Origin: Ptiloglossa arizonensis
Lineage: Eukaryota; Arthropoda; Insecta; Hymenoptera; Colletidae
DNA: 64,000 nt
Assembly: GCF_051014685.1 (NCBI RefSeq)
Contig: NC_135050.1
Span: 2,170,001 to 2,234,000 of the forward strand
Direction: 5' to 3'
This document shows positions 21,937 through 35,776 of the stretch, piece by piece. The notes under the pieces were generated by a model, which ran no database searches, was not told the origin of the DNA, and saw only the letters and a program-made list of their open reading frames with translations. Position 1 is the stretch's first letter. The number at the start of each line of letters is the position of its first letter. Made by a program: the position numbers and the translations under genes.

Positions 21937-24900
21937 GTTTCTCCGTTTCAATGTTCGTTTCTCCGTTTCTTTCTTCGTTTCACCGTTTCTTTGTTCGTTT
22001 CTCCGTTTCTTTCTGTGTTTCTCCGTTTCTTTCTTCGTTTCTCCGTTTATTTCTTCGTTTCTCCGTTTCTTTCTTCGTTTCTCCGATTCTTTCTTCGTTT
22101 CTCCGTCTCTTTCTTCGTTTCTCCGTTTATTTCTTCGTTTCTCCATTTATTTCTCCGTTTCTCCGTTTCTTTGTTCGTTTCTCCGTTTCTTTGTTCGTTT
22201 CTCCGATTCTTTGTTCGTTTCTCCGTTTCTTTGTTCGTTTCTCCGTTTCTTTTTTCGTTTCACCGTTTCTTTGTTCGTTTGTCCGTTTCTTTCTCCGTTT
22301 CTCGGTTTATTTCTTCGTTTCTCCGTTTCTTTCTTCGTTTCTCTATTTATTTCACCGTTTCTCCATTTCTTTCTTCGTTTCTCCGTTTCTTTCTTCGTTT
22401 CTCCGTTTCTTTGTTCGTTTCTTCGTTTCTCCATTTATTTCTCCGTTTCTCCGTTTCTTTCTTCGTTTCTCCGTTTCTTTGTTCGTTTCTCCGTTTGTTT
22501 CTTCGTTTCTCCATTTATTTCTACGTTTCTCCGTTTCTTTCTTCGTTTCTCCGTTTCTTTGTTCGTTTCTCCGTTTGTTTCTTCGTTTCTCTATTTATTT
22601 CTCCGTTTCTCCGTTTCTTTCTTCGTTTCTCCGTTTCTTTCTTCGTTTCTCCGTTTCTTTCTTCGCTTCTCCGTTTCTTTCATCGTTTCTTCGTTTCTCC
22701 GTTTCTTTCTTCGTTTCTCCGCTTATATCTTCGTTTCTCCATTTATTTCTCCGTTTCTTTCTTCGTTTCTTCGTTTCTTTCTTCGTTACTCCGTTTCTTT
22801 CTTCGTTTCTCCGTTTCTTTCTCTGTTTCTCGGATTATTTCTTCGTTTCTCCATCTATTTCTCCATTTCTCCGTTTCTTTCTTCGTTTCTTCGTTTCTTT
22901 CTTCGTTACTCCGTTTATTTCTTCGTTTCTCCGTTTCTTTGTTCGTTTCTCCGTTTGTTTCTTCGTTTCTATATTTATTTCTCCGTTTCACCGTTTCTTT
23001 CTTCGTTTCTCCGTTTCTTTCTTCGTTTCTCCGTTTCTTTCATCGTTTTTTCGTTTCTTTCTTCGTATCGCCGTTTCTTTCTTCGTTTCTCCGTTTCGTT
23101 CTTCGTTTCTCCGTTCCTTTCTTCGTTTCTCCATTTATTTCTCCGTTTCTCCGTTTCTTTCTTCGTTTCTCCGTTTCTTTCTTCGTTTCTCCGATTCTTT
23201 CTTCGTTTCTCCGTCTCTTTCTTCGTTTCTCCGTTTATTTCTTCGTTTCTCCATTTATTTCTCCGTTTCTCCGTTTCTTTGTTCGTTTCTCCGATTCTAT
23301 GTTCGTTTCTCCGATTCTTTGTTCGTTTCTCCGTTTCTTTGTTCGTTTCTCCGATTCTTTGTTCGTTTCTCCGTTTCTTTGTTCGTTTCTCCGTTTCTTT
23401 TTTCGTTTCACCGTTTCTTTGTTCGTTTGTCCGTTTCTTTCTCCGTTTCTCGGTTTATTTCTTCGTTTCTCCGTTTCTTTCTTCGTTTCTCTATTTATTT
23501 CACCGTTTCTCCGTTTCTTTCTTCGTTTCTCCGTTTCTTTGTTCGTTTCTCCGTTTATTTCTTCGTTTCTCCAATTATTTCTCCGTTTCTCCGTTTCTTT
23601 CTTCGTTTCTCCATTTATTTCTCCGTTTCTCCGTTTCTTTCTTCGTTTCTCCGTTTCTTTGTTCGTTTCTCCGTTTGTTTCTTCGTTTCTCTATTTATTT
23701 CACCGTTTCTCCGTTTCTTTCTTCGTTTCTCCGTTTCTTTCTTCGTTTCTCCGTTTCTTTGTTCGTTTCTCCGTTTCTTTCTTCGTTTCTCCGTTTCTTT
23801 GTTCGTTTCTCCGTTTATTTCTTCGTTTCTCCAATTATTTCTCCGTTTCTCCGTTTCTTTCTTCGTTTCTCCATTTATTTCTCCGTTTCTCCGTTTCTTT
23901 CTTCGTTTCTCCGTTTCTTTGTTCGTTTCTCCGTTTGTTGCTTCGTTTCTCTATTTATTTCTCCGTTTCTCCGTTTCTTTCTTCGTTTCTCCGTTTCTTT
24001 CTTCGTTTCTCCGTTTCTTTCATCGTTTCTTCGTTTCTCCGTTTCTTTCTTCGTTTCTCCGCTTATATCTTCGTTTCTCCATTTATTTCTCCGTTTCTTT
24101 CTTCGTTTCTTCGTTTCTTTCTTCGTTACTCCGTTTCTTTCTTCGTTACTCCGTTTCTTTCTTCGTTTCTCCATTTATTTCTCCGTTTCTCCGTTTTTTT
24201 CTTCGTTTCTCCGTTTCTTTGTTCGTTTCTCCGTTTGTTCCTTCGTTTCTATATTTATTTCTCCGTTTCTCCGTTTCTTTCTTCGTTTCTCCGTTTCTTT
24301 CTTCGTTTCTCGGTTTCTTTCATCGTTTCTCCGTTTCTTTCTTCGTTCCTGCGTTTCTTTCTTCGTTTCTCCGTTTCTTTCTTCGTTTCTCCGTTTATTT
24401 CTTCGTTTCTCCATTTATTTCTCCGTTTCTCCGTTTTTTTCTTCGTTTCTCCGTTTCTTTGTTCGTTTCTCCGTTTGTTCCTTCGTTTCTATATTTATTT
24501 CTCCGTTTCTCCGTTTCTTTCTTCGTTTCTCCGTTTCTTTCTTCGTTTCTCCGTTTCTTTCATCGTTTCTTCGTTTCTTTCTTCGTATCGCCGTTTCTTT
24601 CTTCGTTTCTCCGTTTCTTTCTTCGTTTCTCCGTTTCTTTCTTCGTTTCTCCGTTTATTTCTTCGTTTCTCCATTTATTTCTCCGTTTCTCCGTTTCTTT
24701 CTACGTTTCTCCGTTTCATTGTTCGTTTCTCCGTTCCTTTCTTCGTTTCTCCGTTTCTTTGTTCGTTTCTCGGTTTCTTTGTTCGTTTCTCCGTTTCTTT
24801 CTTCGTTTCTTGGTTTCTTTCTTCGTTAGTCCGTTTCTTTCTTCGTTTCTCCGTTTCGTTCTTCGTTTCTCCGTCTCTTTCTTCGTTTCTCCGTTTATTT

Positions 24901-25150
24901 CTTAGTTTCTCCATTTATTTCTCCGTTTCTCCGTTTCTTTCTTCGTTTCTCCGTTTCTTTGTTCGTTTCTCCGTTTCTTTGTTCGTATCTCCGTTTCTTT
25001 TTTCGTTTCACCGTTTCTTTCTTCGTTTCTCCGTTTCATTGTTCGTTTCTCCGTTTCTTTCTCCGTTTCTCCGTTTCTTTCTTCGTGTGTCCGTTTCTTT
25101 GTTCGTTTCTCCGTTTCTTTGTTCGTTTCTCCGTTTCTTTGTTCGTTTCG
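21937..25150 (-). repeat. U2 module 1: pyrimidine-rich 20-mers
   Basis: Inverted 20-mers, 3.2 kb. Stretches with the same variant order as the U1 block occur but at shifted places (for example 22743-22991 matches 4254-4502), which shows internal rearrangement between units. Ends at the GTTTCGGCGAAAC junction (25145-25157). Confidence 0.93.
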
Positions 25151-27436
25151 GCGAAACGAAGAAATGAATGGGGAAAGGAACAAAGAAATGGAGAAACGAT
25201 CAAAGAAACGGAGAAACGAAGAAAGAAACAGAGAAACGAAGATATAAATGGAGAAACGAAGAAACAAACGGAGAAACGAAGAAAGAAACGGAGAAACGAA
25301 GAAAGAAACGAAGAAACGAAGAAATATATGGAGAAACGAAGAAAGAAACGGAGGAACGAACAAAGAAACGGAGAAACGAACAAGAAACGGAGAAACGATC
25401 AAAGAAACGGAGAAACGAAGAAAGAAACGGAGAAACGAAGAAAGAAACGGAGAATCGGAGAAATAAATGGAGAAACGAAGAAACAAACGGAGAAACGAAA
25501 AAGAAACGGAGAAACGAAGAAAGAAACGGAGAAACGAAGAAAGAAACGAAGAAACGAAGAAAGAAACGGAGAAACGAAGAAAGAAACGGAGAAACGAACA
25601 AAGAAACGGAGAAACGAACAAAGAAACGGAGAAACGATGAAGGAAACGGAGAAACGGAGAAATAAACGGAGAAACGAAGAAATAAACGGAGAAACGAAGA
25701 AAGGAACGGAGAAACGAACAAAGAAACGGAGAAACGAACAAAGAAACGGAGAAACGATGAAGGAAACGGAGAAACGGAGAAATAAACGGAGAAACGAAGA
25801 AATAAACGGAGAAACGAAGAAAGGAACGGAGAAACGAGCAAAGAAACGGGGAAACGATGAAAGAAACGGAGAAACGAAGAAAGAAACGAAGAAACGAAGA
25901 AAGAAACGGAGAAACGAAGAAAGAAACGGAGAATCGGAGAAATAAATGGAGAAACGAAGAAACAAACGGAGAAACGAAAAAGAAACGGAGAAACGAAGAA
26001 AGCAGCGGAGAAACGAAGAATGAAACGGAGAAACGGAGAAATAAATGGAGAAACGAAGAAACAAACGGAGAAACGAAGAAAGAAACGGAGAAACGAAGAA
26101 ACGAAGAAAGAAACGGAGAAACGAAGAAAGAAACGGAGAAACGGACAAAGAAACGGAGAAACGAACAAGAAACGGAGAAACGATGAAAGAAACGGAGAAA
26201 CGAACAAAGAAACGGAGAAACGAACAAAGAAACGGAGAAACGAACAAAGAAACGGAGAAACGAACAAAGAAACGGAGAAACGAACAAAGAAACGGAGTAA
26301 TAAATGGGGAAAGGAACAAAGACATGGAGAAACGGAGAAATAAATGTAGAAACGAAGAAATAAACGGAGAAACGAAGAAAGGAACGGAGAAACGAACCAA
26401 GAAACGGAGAAACGATGAAAGAAACGGAGAAACGAGGAAAGAATCGGAGAAACGAAGAAATATATGGAGAAACGAAGAAAGAAACGGAGAAACGAACAAA
26501 GAAACGGAGAAACGAACAAGAAACGGAGAAACGATGAAAGAAACGGAGAAACGAACAAAGAAACGGAGAAACGAACAAAGAAACGGAGAAACGAACAAAG
26601 AAACGGAGAAACGAACAAAGAAACGGAGAAACGGACGAAGAAACGGCGAAACGAAGAAATGAATGGCGAAGGAACAAAGAAATGGAGAAACGATCAAAGA
26701 AACGGAGAAACGAAGAAAGAAACGGAGAAACGAAGATATAAATGGAGAAACGAAGAAACAAACGGAAAAACGAAGAAAGAAACGGAGAAACGAAGAAAGA
26801 AACGGAGAAACGAAGAAATATATGGAGAAACGAAGAAAGAAACGGAGAAACGAGGAATGAATCGGAGAAACGAAGAAATATATGGAGAAACGAAGAAAGA
26901 AACGGAGGAACGAACAAGAAACGGAGAAACGATCAAAGAAACGGAGAAACGAAGAAAGAAACGGAGAAACGACGAAAGAAATGGAGAATCGGAGAAATAA
27001 ACGGAGAAACGAAGAAAGGAACGGAGAAACGAGCAAAGAAACGGAGAAACGATGAAAGAAACAGAGAAACGAAGAAACGAAGAAAGAAACGGAGAAACGA
27101 AGAAAGAAACGGAGAATCGGAGAAATAAATGGAGAAACGAAGAAACAAACGGAGAAACGAAAAAGAAACGGAGAAACGAAGAAAGAAACGGAGAAACGAA
27201 GAAAGAAACGAAGAAACGAAGAAAGAAACGGAGAAACGAAGAAAGAAACGGAGAAACGAAGAAAGAAACGGAGAAACGAACAAAGAAACGGAGAAACGAA
27301 CAAAGAAACGGAGAAACGATGAAGGAAACGGAGAAACGGAGAAATAAACGGAGAAACGAAGAAATAAACGGAGAAACGAAGAAAGGAACGGAGAAACGAG
27401 CAAAGAAACGGAGAATCGGAGAAATAAATGGAGAAA
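25151..27436 (+). repeat. U2 module 2: purine-rich 20-mers
   Basis: A 20-mer block of 2.3 kb. It is the first copy of a pair with 32307-34970: 25168-26090 matches 32324-33246 at an offset of 7156, and later parts match at 7536 after extra sequence in the second copy. Confidence 0.92.
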
Positions 27437-28232
27437 CGAACAAAAAACGGTGAAACGGAGATACGGAAAAACCGAGAAACGGAGAAACGGAGAAACCGAG
27501 AAACGGAGAAACCGAGAGACGGAGAAACGGAGAATCCGAGAAAAGGAGAAACGGTGATACGGAGAAACGGAGAAACGGAGAAACGGAGAAACCGAGAAAC
27601 GGAGAAACGGAGAATCGGAGAAACCGAGAAACGGAGAAACGGAGAAACCGAGAAGCGGAGAAACCGAGAAACGGAGAAACGGAGAAACGGAGAAACCGAG
27701 AAACCGAGAAACGGAGAAACGGAGAAACCGTGAAACGGAGAAACGGAGATACGGAGAATCGGAGAAACCGAGAAACGGAGAAACGGAGAAACGGAGAAAC
27801 GGAGAAACCGAGAAACCGAGAAACCGAGAAACGGAGAAACGGAGAAACGGAGAAACGGAGAAACGGAGAATCGGAGAAACCGAGAAACGGAGAAACGGAG
27901 AAACCGAGAAGCGGAGAAACCGAGAAACGGAGAAACGGAGAAACGGAGAAACCGAGAAACGGAGAAACGGAGAAACCGTGAAACGGAGAAACGGAGATAC
28001 GGAGAATCGGAGAAACCGAGAAACGGAGAAACGGAGAAACGGAGAAACCGAGAAACCGAGAAACCGAGAAACGGAGTAACCGTGAAACGGAGAAACCGAG
28101 AAGCGGAGAAACGGAGAAACGGAGAAACCGAGAAACGGGGAAACGGAGAAACCGAGAAACGGAGAAACGGAGAAACCGAGAAACGGAGAAACCGAGAAAC
28201 GGAGAATCGGGGAAACCGAGAAACGGAGAAAC
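27437..28232 (+). repeat. U2 module 2: purine-rich 8-mers
   Basis: An 8-mer block with GAGATACGG, GAGAATCCG and AAGCGGAG variants; near-copy of 34971-35776. The switch at 28232/28233 continues as TTTCTCAGTTTC, so the palindrome is shorter than in module 1. Confidence 0.92.
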
Positions 28233-31200
28233 GTTTCTCAGTTTCTTTGTTCGTTTCTCCGTTTCTTTGTTCGTTTCTCCGTTTCTTTCTTTGTTTCTCC
28301 GTTTCTTTCTTCGTTTCTCCGTTTATTTCTTCGTTTCTCCATTTATTTCTCCGTTTCTCCGTTTCTTTCTTCGTTTCTCCGTTCCTTTGTTCGTTTCTCC
28401 GTTTCTTTCTTCGTATCTCCGTTTCTTTCTTCGTTTTTCCGTTTCTTTCTTCGTTTCTCCGTTTCTTTCTTCGTTTTTCCGTTTCATTGTTCATTTCTCC
28501 GTTTATTTCTTCGTTTCTCCATTTATTTCTCCGTTTCTCCGTTTCTCCGTTTCTTTGTTCCTTTCTCCGTTTCTTTCTTCGATTCTCCGTTTCTTTCTTC
28601 GTTTCTCCATTTCTTTCTTCGTTTCTTCGTTTCTTTCTTCGTTTCTTCGTTTCTTTCTTCGTTACTCGGTTTCTTTCTTCGTTTCTCCGTTTCTTTCTTC
28701 GGTTCTCCGTCTCTTTCTTCGTTTCTCCGTTTATTTCTTCGTTTCTCCATTTATTTCTTCGTTTCTCCATTTATTTCTTCGTTTCTCCGTTTGTTTCTTC
28801 GTTTCTATATTTATTTCTCCGTTTCACCGTTTCTTTCTTCGTTTCTCCGTTTCTTTCTTCGTTTCTCCGTTTCTTTCATCGTTTCTTCGTTTCTTTCTTC
28901 GTATCGCCGTTTCTTTCTTCGTTTCTCCGTTTCGTTCTTCGTTTCTCCGTTCCTTTCTTCGTTTCTCCATTTATTTCTCCGTTTCTCCGTTTCTTTCTTC
29001 GTTTCTCCGTTTCTTTCTTCGTTTCTCCGATTCTTTCTTCGTTTCTCCGTCTCTTTCTTCGTTTCTCCGTTTATTTCTTCGTTTCTCCATTTATTTCTCC
29101 GTTTCTCCGTTTCTTTGTTCGTTTCTCCGATTCTATGTTCGTTTCTCCGATTCTTTGTTCGTTTCTCCGTTTCTTTGTTCGTTTCTCCGATTCTTTGTTC
29201 GTTTCTCCGTTTCTTTGTTCGTTTCTCCGTTTCTTTTTTCGTTTCACCGTTTCTTTGTTCGTTTGTCCGTTTCTTTCTCCGTTTCTCGGTTTATTTCTTC
29301 GTTTCTCCGTTTCTTTCTTCGTTTCTCTATTTATTTCACCGTTTCTCCGTTTCTTTCTTCGTTTCTCCGTTTCTTTGTTCGTTTCTCCGTTTATTTCTTC
29401 GTTTCTCCAATTATTTCTCCGTTTCTCCGTTTCTTTCTTCGTTTCTCCATTTATTTCTCCGTTTCTCTGTTTCTTTCTTCGTTTCTCCGTTTCTTTGTTC
29501 GTTTCTCCGTTTGTTTCTTCGTTTCTCTATTTATTTCACCGTTTCTCCGTTTCTTTCTTCGTTTCTCCGTTTCTTTCTTCGTTTCTCCGTTTCTTTGTTC
29601 GTTTCTCCGTTTCTTTCTTCGTTTCTCCGTTTCTTTGTTCGTTTCTCCGTTTATTTCTTCGTTTCTCCAATTATTTCTCCGTTTCTCCGTTTCTTTCTTC
29701 GTTTCTCCATTTATTTCTCCGTTTCTCCGTTTCTTTCTTCGTTTCTCCGTTTCTTTGTTCGTTTCTCCGTTTGTTGCTTCGTTTCTCTATTTATTTCTCC
29801 GTTTCTCCGTTTCTTTCTTCGTTTCTCCGTTTCTTTCTTCGTTTCTCCGTTTCTTTCATCGTTTCTTCGTTTCTCCGTTTCTTTCTTCGTTTCTCCGCTT
29901 ATATCTTCGTTTCTCCATTTATTTCTCCGTTTCTTTCTTCGTTTCTTCGTTTCTTTCTTCGTTACTCCGTTTCTTTCTTCGTTACTCCGTTTCTTTCTTC
30001 GTTTCTCCATTTATTTCTCCGTTTCTCCGTTTATTTCTTCGTTTCTCCGTTTCTTTCTTCGTTTCTCTATTTATTTCACCGTTTCTCCGTTTCTTTCTTC
30101 GTTTCTCCGTTTCTTTGTTCGTTTCTCCGTTTATTTCTTCGTTTCTCCAATTATTTCTCCGTTTCTCCGTTTCTTTCTTCGTTTCTCCATTTATTTCTCC
30201 GTTTCTCTGTTTCTTTCTTCGTTTCTCCGTTTCTTTGTTCGTTTCTCCGTTTGTTTCTTCGTTTCTCTATTTATTTCACCGTTTCTCCGTTTCTTTCTTC
30301 GTTTCTCCGTTTCTTTCTTCGTTTCTCCGTTTCTTTGTTCGTTTCTCCGTTTCTTTCTTCGTTTCTCCGTTTCTTTGTTCGTTTCTCCGTTTATTTCTTC
30401 GTTTCTCCAATTATTTCTCCGTTTCTCCGTTTCTTTCTTCGTTTCTCCATTTATTTCTCCGTTTCTCCGTTTCTTTCTTCGTTTCTCCGTTTCTTTGTTC
30501 GTTTCTCCGTTTGTTGCTTCGTTTCTCTATTTATTTCTCCGTTTCTCCGTTTCTTTCTTCGTTTCTCCGTTTCTTTCTTCGTTTCTCCGTTTCTTTCATC
30601 GTTTCTTCGTTTCTCCGTTTCTTTCTTCGTTTCTCCGCTTATATCTTCGTTTCTCCATTTATTTCTCCGTTTCTTTCTTCGTTTCTTCGTTTCTTTCTTC
30701 GTTACTCCGTTTCTTTCTTCGTTACTCCGTTTCTTTCTTCGTTTCTCCATTTATTTCTCCGTTTCTCCGTTTTTTTCTTCGTTTCTCCGTTTCTTTGTTC
30801 GTTTCTCCGTTTGTTCCTTCGTTTCTATATTTATTTCTCCGTTTCTCCGTTTCTTTCTTCGTTTCTCCGTTTCTTTCTTCGTTTCTCGGTTTCTTTCATC
30901 GTTTCTCCGTTTCTTTGTTCGTTTCTCCGTTTCTTTCTTCGTTTCTCCGTTTCTTTGTTCGTTTCTCCGTTTATTTCTTCGTTTCTCCAATTATTTCTCC
31001 GTTTCTCCGTTTCTTTCTTCGTTTCTCCATTTATTTCTCCGTTTCTCCGTTTCTTTCTTCGTTTCTCCGTTTCTTTGTTCGTTTCTCCGTTTGTTGCTTC
31101 GTTTCTCTATTTATTTCTCCGTTTCTCCGTTTCTTTCTTCGTTTCTCCGTTTCTTTCTTCGTTTCTCCGTTTCTTTCATCGTTTCTTCGTTTCTCCGTTT

Positions 31201-32306
31201 CTTTCTTCGTTTCTCCGCTTATATCTTCGTTTCTCCATTTATTCCTCCGTTTCTTTCTTCGTTTCTTCGTTTCTTTCTTCGTTACTCCGTTTCTTTCTTC
31301 GTTACTCCGTTTCTTTCTTCGTTTCTCCATTTATTTCTCCGTTTCTCCGTTTTTTTCTTCGTTTCTCCGTTTCTTTGTTCGTTTCTCCGTTTGTTCCTTC
31401 GTTTCTATATTTATTTCTCCGTTTCTCCGTTTCTTTCTTCGTTTCTCCGTTTCTTTCTTCGTTTCTCGGTTTCTTTCATCGTTTCTCCGTTTCTTTCTTC
31501 GTTCCTCCGTTTCTTTCTTCGTTTCTCCGTTTCTTTCTTCGTTTCTCCGTTTATTTCTTCGTTTCTCCATTTATTTCTCCGTTTCTCCGTTTTTTTCTTC
31601 GTTTCTCCGTTTCTTTGTTCGTTTCTCCGTTTGTTCCTTCGTTTCTATATTTATTTCTCCGTTTCTCCGTTTCTTTCTTCGTTTCTCCGTTTCTTTCTTC
31701 GTTTCTCCGTTTCTTTCATCGTTTCTTCGTTTCTTTCTTCGTATCGCCGTTTCTTTCTTCGTTTCTCCGTTTCTTTCTTCGTTTCTCCGTTTCTTTCTTC
31801 GTTTCTCCGTTTATTTCTTCGTTTCTCCATTTATTTCTCCGTTTCTCCGTTTCTTTCTACGTTTCTCCGTTTCATTGTTCGTTTCTCCGTTCCTTTCTTC
31901 GTTTCTCCGTTTCTTTGTTCGTTTCTCGGTTTCTTTGTTCGTTTCTCCGTTTCTTTCTTCGTTTCTTGGTTTCTTTCTTCGTTAGTCCGTTTCTTTCTTC
32001 GTTTCTCCGTTTCGTTCTTCGTTTCTCCGTCTCTTTCTTCGTTTCTCCGTTTATTTCTTAGTTTCTCCATTTATTTCTCCGTTTCTCCGTTTCTTTCTTC
32101 GTTTCTCCGTTTCTTTGTTCGTTTCTCCGTTTCTTTGTTCGTATCTCCGTTTCTTTTTTCGTTTCACCGTTTCTTTCTTCGTTTCTCCGTTTCTTTGTTC
32201 GTTTCTCCGTTTCTTTCTCCGTTTCTCCGTTTCTTTCTTCGTGTGTCCGTTTCTTTGTTCGTTTCTCCGTTTCTTTGTTCGTTTCTCCGTTTCTTTGTTC
32301 GTTTCG
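28233..32306 (-). repeat. U2 module 2: pyrimidine-rich 20-mers
   Basis: The longest pyrimidine block, 4.1 kb. A segment marked by TTTGTTGCTTCGTTTCTC and CTCCGCTTATATCTTCG occurs three times with identical variant order, at 29711-30010, 30451-30750 and 31031-31330. The offsets 740 and 580 are both multiples of 20, so these duplications kept the 20-mer phase. The rest, about 29060-29720 and 31480-32300, follows module 1 (offset 7156 at the right end). Confidence 0.92.
29711..31330 (-). repeat. Three copies of a higher-order satellite segment (U2)
   Basis: The 300-bp marker segment starts at 29711, 30451 and 31031. Spacing is 740 bp (37 x 20) then 580 bp (29 x 20). Variants within are the same, apart from one base near 31243 (ATTCCTCC for ATTTCTCC). 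Confidence 0.88.
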
Positions 32307-34970
32307 GCGAAACGAAGAAATGAATGGGGAAAGGAACAAAGAAATGGAGAAACGATCAAAGAAACGGAGAAACGAAGAAAGAAACAGAGAAACGAAGATA
32401 TAAATGGAGAAACGAAGAAACAAACGGAGAAACGAAGAAAGAAACGGAGAAACGAAGAAAGAAACGAAGAAACGAAGAAATATATGGAGAAACGAAGAAA
32501 GAAACGGAGGAACGAACAAAGAAACGGAGAAACGAACAAGAAACGGAGAAACGATCAAAGAAACGGAGAAACGAAGAAAGAAACGGAGAAACGAAGAAAG
32601 AAACGGAGAATCGGAGAAATAAATGGAGAAACGAAGAAACAAACGGAGAAACGAAAAAGAAACGGAGAAACGAAGAAAGAAACGGAGAAACGAAGAAAGA
32701 AACGAAGAAACGAAGAAAGAAACGGAGAAACGAAGAAAGAAACGGAGAAACGAACAAAGAAACGGAGAAACGAACAAAGAAACGGAGAAACGATGAAGGA
32801 AACGGAGAAACGGAGAAATAAACGGAGAAACGAAGAAATAAACGGAGAAACGAAGAAAGGAACGGAGAAACGAACAAAGAAACGGAGAAACGAACAAAGA
32901 AACGGAGAAACGATGAAGGAAACGGAGAAACGGAGAAATAAACGGAGAAACGAAGAAATAAACGGAGAAACGAAGAAAGGAACGGAGAAACGAGCAAAGA
33001 AACGGGGAAACGATGAAAGAAACGGAGAAACGAAGAAAGAAACGAAGAAACGAAGAAAGAAACGGAGAAACGAAGAAAGAAACGGAGAATCGGAGAAATA
33101 AATGGAGAAACGAAGAAACAAACGGAGAAACGAAAAAGAAACGGAGAAACGAAGAAAGCAGCGGAGAAACGAAGAATGAAACGGAGAAACGGAGAAATAA
33201 ATGGAGAAACGAAGAAACAAACGGAGAAACGAAGAAAGAAACGGAGAAACGAAGAAAGAAACGAAGAAACGAAGAAAGAAACGGAGAAACGAAGAAAGAA
33301 ACGGAGAAACGGACAAAGAAACGGAGAAACGAACAAGAAACGGAGAAACGATGAAAGAAACGGAGAAACGAACAAAGAAACGGAGAAACGAACAAAGAAA
33401 CGGAGAAACGAACAAAGAAACGGAGAAACGAACAAAGAAACGGAGTAATAAATGGGGAAAGGAACAAAGACATGGAGAAACGGAGAAATAAATGGAGAAA
33501 CGAAGGAACAAACAGGGAAACGAATGAAGAAACGGACAAACGAAGAAAGAAACGGAGAAACGGAGAAACGAACAAAGAAACGGAGAAACGAAGAAAGAAA
33601 CGGAGAAACGGAGAAATAAATGTAGAAACGAAGAAATAAACGGAGAAACGAAGAAAGGAACGGAGAAACGAACCAAGAAACGGAGAAACGATGAAAGAAA
33701 CGGAGAAACGAAGAAAGAAACGAAGAAACGAAGAAAGAAACGGAGAAACGAAGAAAGAAACGGAGAATCGGAGAAATAAATGGAGAAACGAAGAAACAAA
33801 CGGAGAAACGAACAAAGAAAAGGAGAAACGAACAAGGAAACGGAGAAACGAGCAAAGAAACGGAGAAACGGAGAAATAAATGGAGAAACGAAGAAACAAA
33901 CGGAGAAACGAAGAAAGAAACGGAAAAACGAAGAAAGAAACGGAGAAACGAAGAAATATATGGAGAAACGAAGAAAGAAACGGAGAAACGAGGAAAGAAT
34001 CGGAGAAACGAAGAAAGAAACGGAGAAACGAACAAAGAAACGGAGAAACGAACAAGAAACGGAGAAACGATGAAAGAAACGGAGAAACGAACAAAGAAAC
34101 GGAGAAACGAACAAAGAAACGGAGAAACGAACAAAGAAACGGAGAAACGAACAAAGAAACGGAGAAACGGACGAAGAAACGGCGAAACGAAGAAATGAAT
34201 GGCGAAGGAACAAAGAAATGGAGAAACGATCAAAGAAACGGAGAAACGAAGAAAGAAACGGAGAAACGAAGATATAAATGGAGAAACGAAGAAACAAACG
34301 GAAAAACGAAGAAAGAAACGGAGAAACGAAGAAAGAAACGGAGAAACGAAGAAATATATGGAGAAACGAAGAAAGAAACGGAGAAACGAGGAATGAATCG
34401 GAGAAACGAAGAAATATATGGAGAAACGAAGAAAGAAACGGAGGAACGAACAAGAAACGGAGAAACGATCAAAGAAACGGAGAAACGAAGAAAGAAACGG
34501 AGAAACGACGAAAGAAATGGAGAATCGGAGAAATAAACGGAGAAACGAAGAAAGGAACGGAGAAACGAGCAAAGAAACGGAGAAACGATGAAAGAAACAG
34601 AGAAACGAAGAAACGAAGAAAGAAACGGAGAAACGAAGAAAGAAACGGAGAATCGGAGAAATAAATGGAGAAACGAAGAAACAAACGGAGAAACGAAAAA
34701 GAAACGGAGAAACGAAGAAAGAAACGGAGAAACGAAGAAAGAAACGAAGAAACGAAGAAAGAAACGGAGAAACGAAGAAAGAAACGGAGAAACGAAGAAA
34801 GAAACGGAGAAACGAACAAAGAAACGGAGAAACGAACAAAGAAACGGAGAAACGATGAAGGAAACGGAGAAACGGAGAAATAAACGGAGAGACGAAGAAA
34901 TAAACGGAGAAACGAAGAAAGGAACGGAGAAACGAGCAAAGAAACGGAGAATCGGAGAAATAAATGGAGA
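32307..34970 (+). repeat. U2 module 3: purine-rich 20-mers
   Basis: Near-copy of module 2 (25151-27436), longer by about 0.4 kb because of extra units around 33265 and 33500-34000 (for example GAAACAAACAGGGAAACG at about 33507). Confidence 0.92.
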
Positions 34971-35776
34971 AACGAACAAAAAACGGTGAAACGGAGAAAC
35001 GGAGATACGGAAAAACCGAGAAACGGAGAAACGGAGAAACCGAGAAACGGAGAAACCGAGAGACGGAGAAACGGAGAATCCGAGAAACGGAGAAACGGTG
35101 ATACGGAGAAACGGAGAAACGGAGAAACGGAGAAACCGAGAAACGGAGAAACGGAGAATCGGAGAAACCGAGAAACGGAGAAACGGAGAAACCGAGAAGC
35201 GGAGAAACCGAGAAACGGAGAAACGGAGAAACGGAGAAACCGAGAAACCGAGAAACGGAGAAACGGAGAAACCGTGAAACGGAGAAACGGAGATACGGAG
35301 AATCGGAGAAACCGAGAAACGGAGAAACGGAGAAACGGAGAAACGGAGAAACCGAGAAACCGAGAAACCGAGAAACGGAGAAACGGAGAAACGGAGAAAC
35401 GGAGAAACGGAGAATCGGAGAAACCGAGAAACGGAGAAACGGAGAAACCGAGAAGCGGAGAAACCGAGAAACGGAGAAACGGAGAAACGGAGAAACCGAG
35501 AAACGGAGAAACGGAGAAACCGTGAAACGGAGAAACGGAGATACGGAGAATCGGAGAAACCGAGAAACGGAGAAACGGAGAAACGGAGAAACCGAGAAAC
35601 CGAGAGACCGAGAAACGGAGTAACCGTGAAACGGAGAAACCGAGAAGCGGAGAAACGGAGAAACGGAGAAACCGAGAAACGGGGAAACGGAGAAACCGAG
35701 AAACGGAGAAACGGAGAAACCGAGAAACGGAGAAACCGAGAAACGGAGAATCGGGGAAACCGAGAAACGGAGAAAC
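34971..35776 (+). repeat. U2 module 3: purine-rich 8-mers
   Basis: Near-copy of 27437-28232 with small differences (extra 8-mer after the marker; GAGAGACCGAG near 35601). The switch is centred at 35776/35777. Confidence 0.92.
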
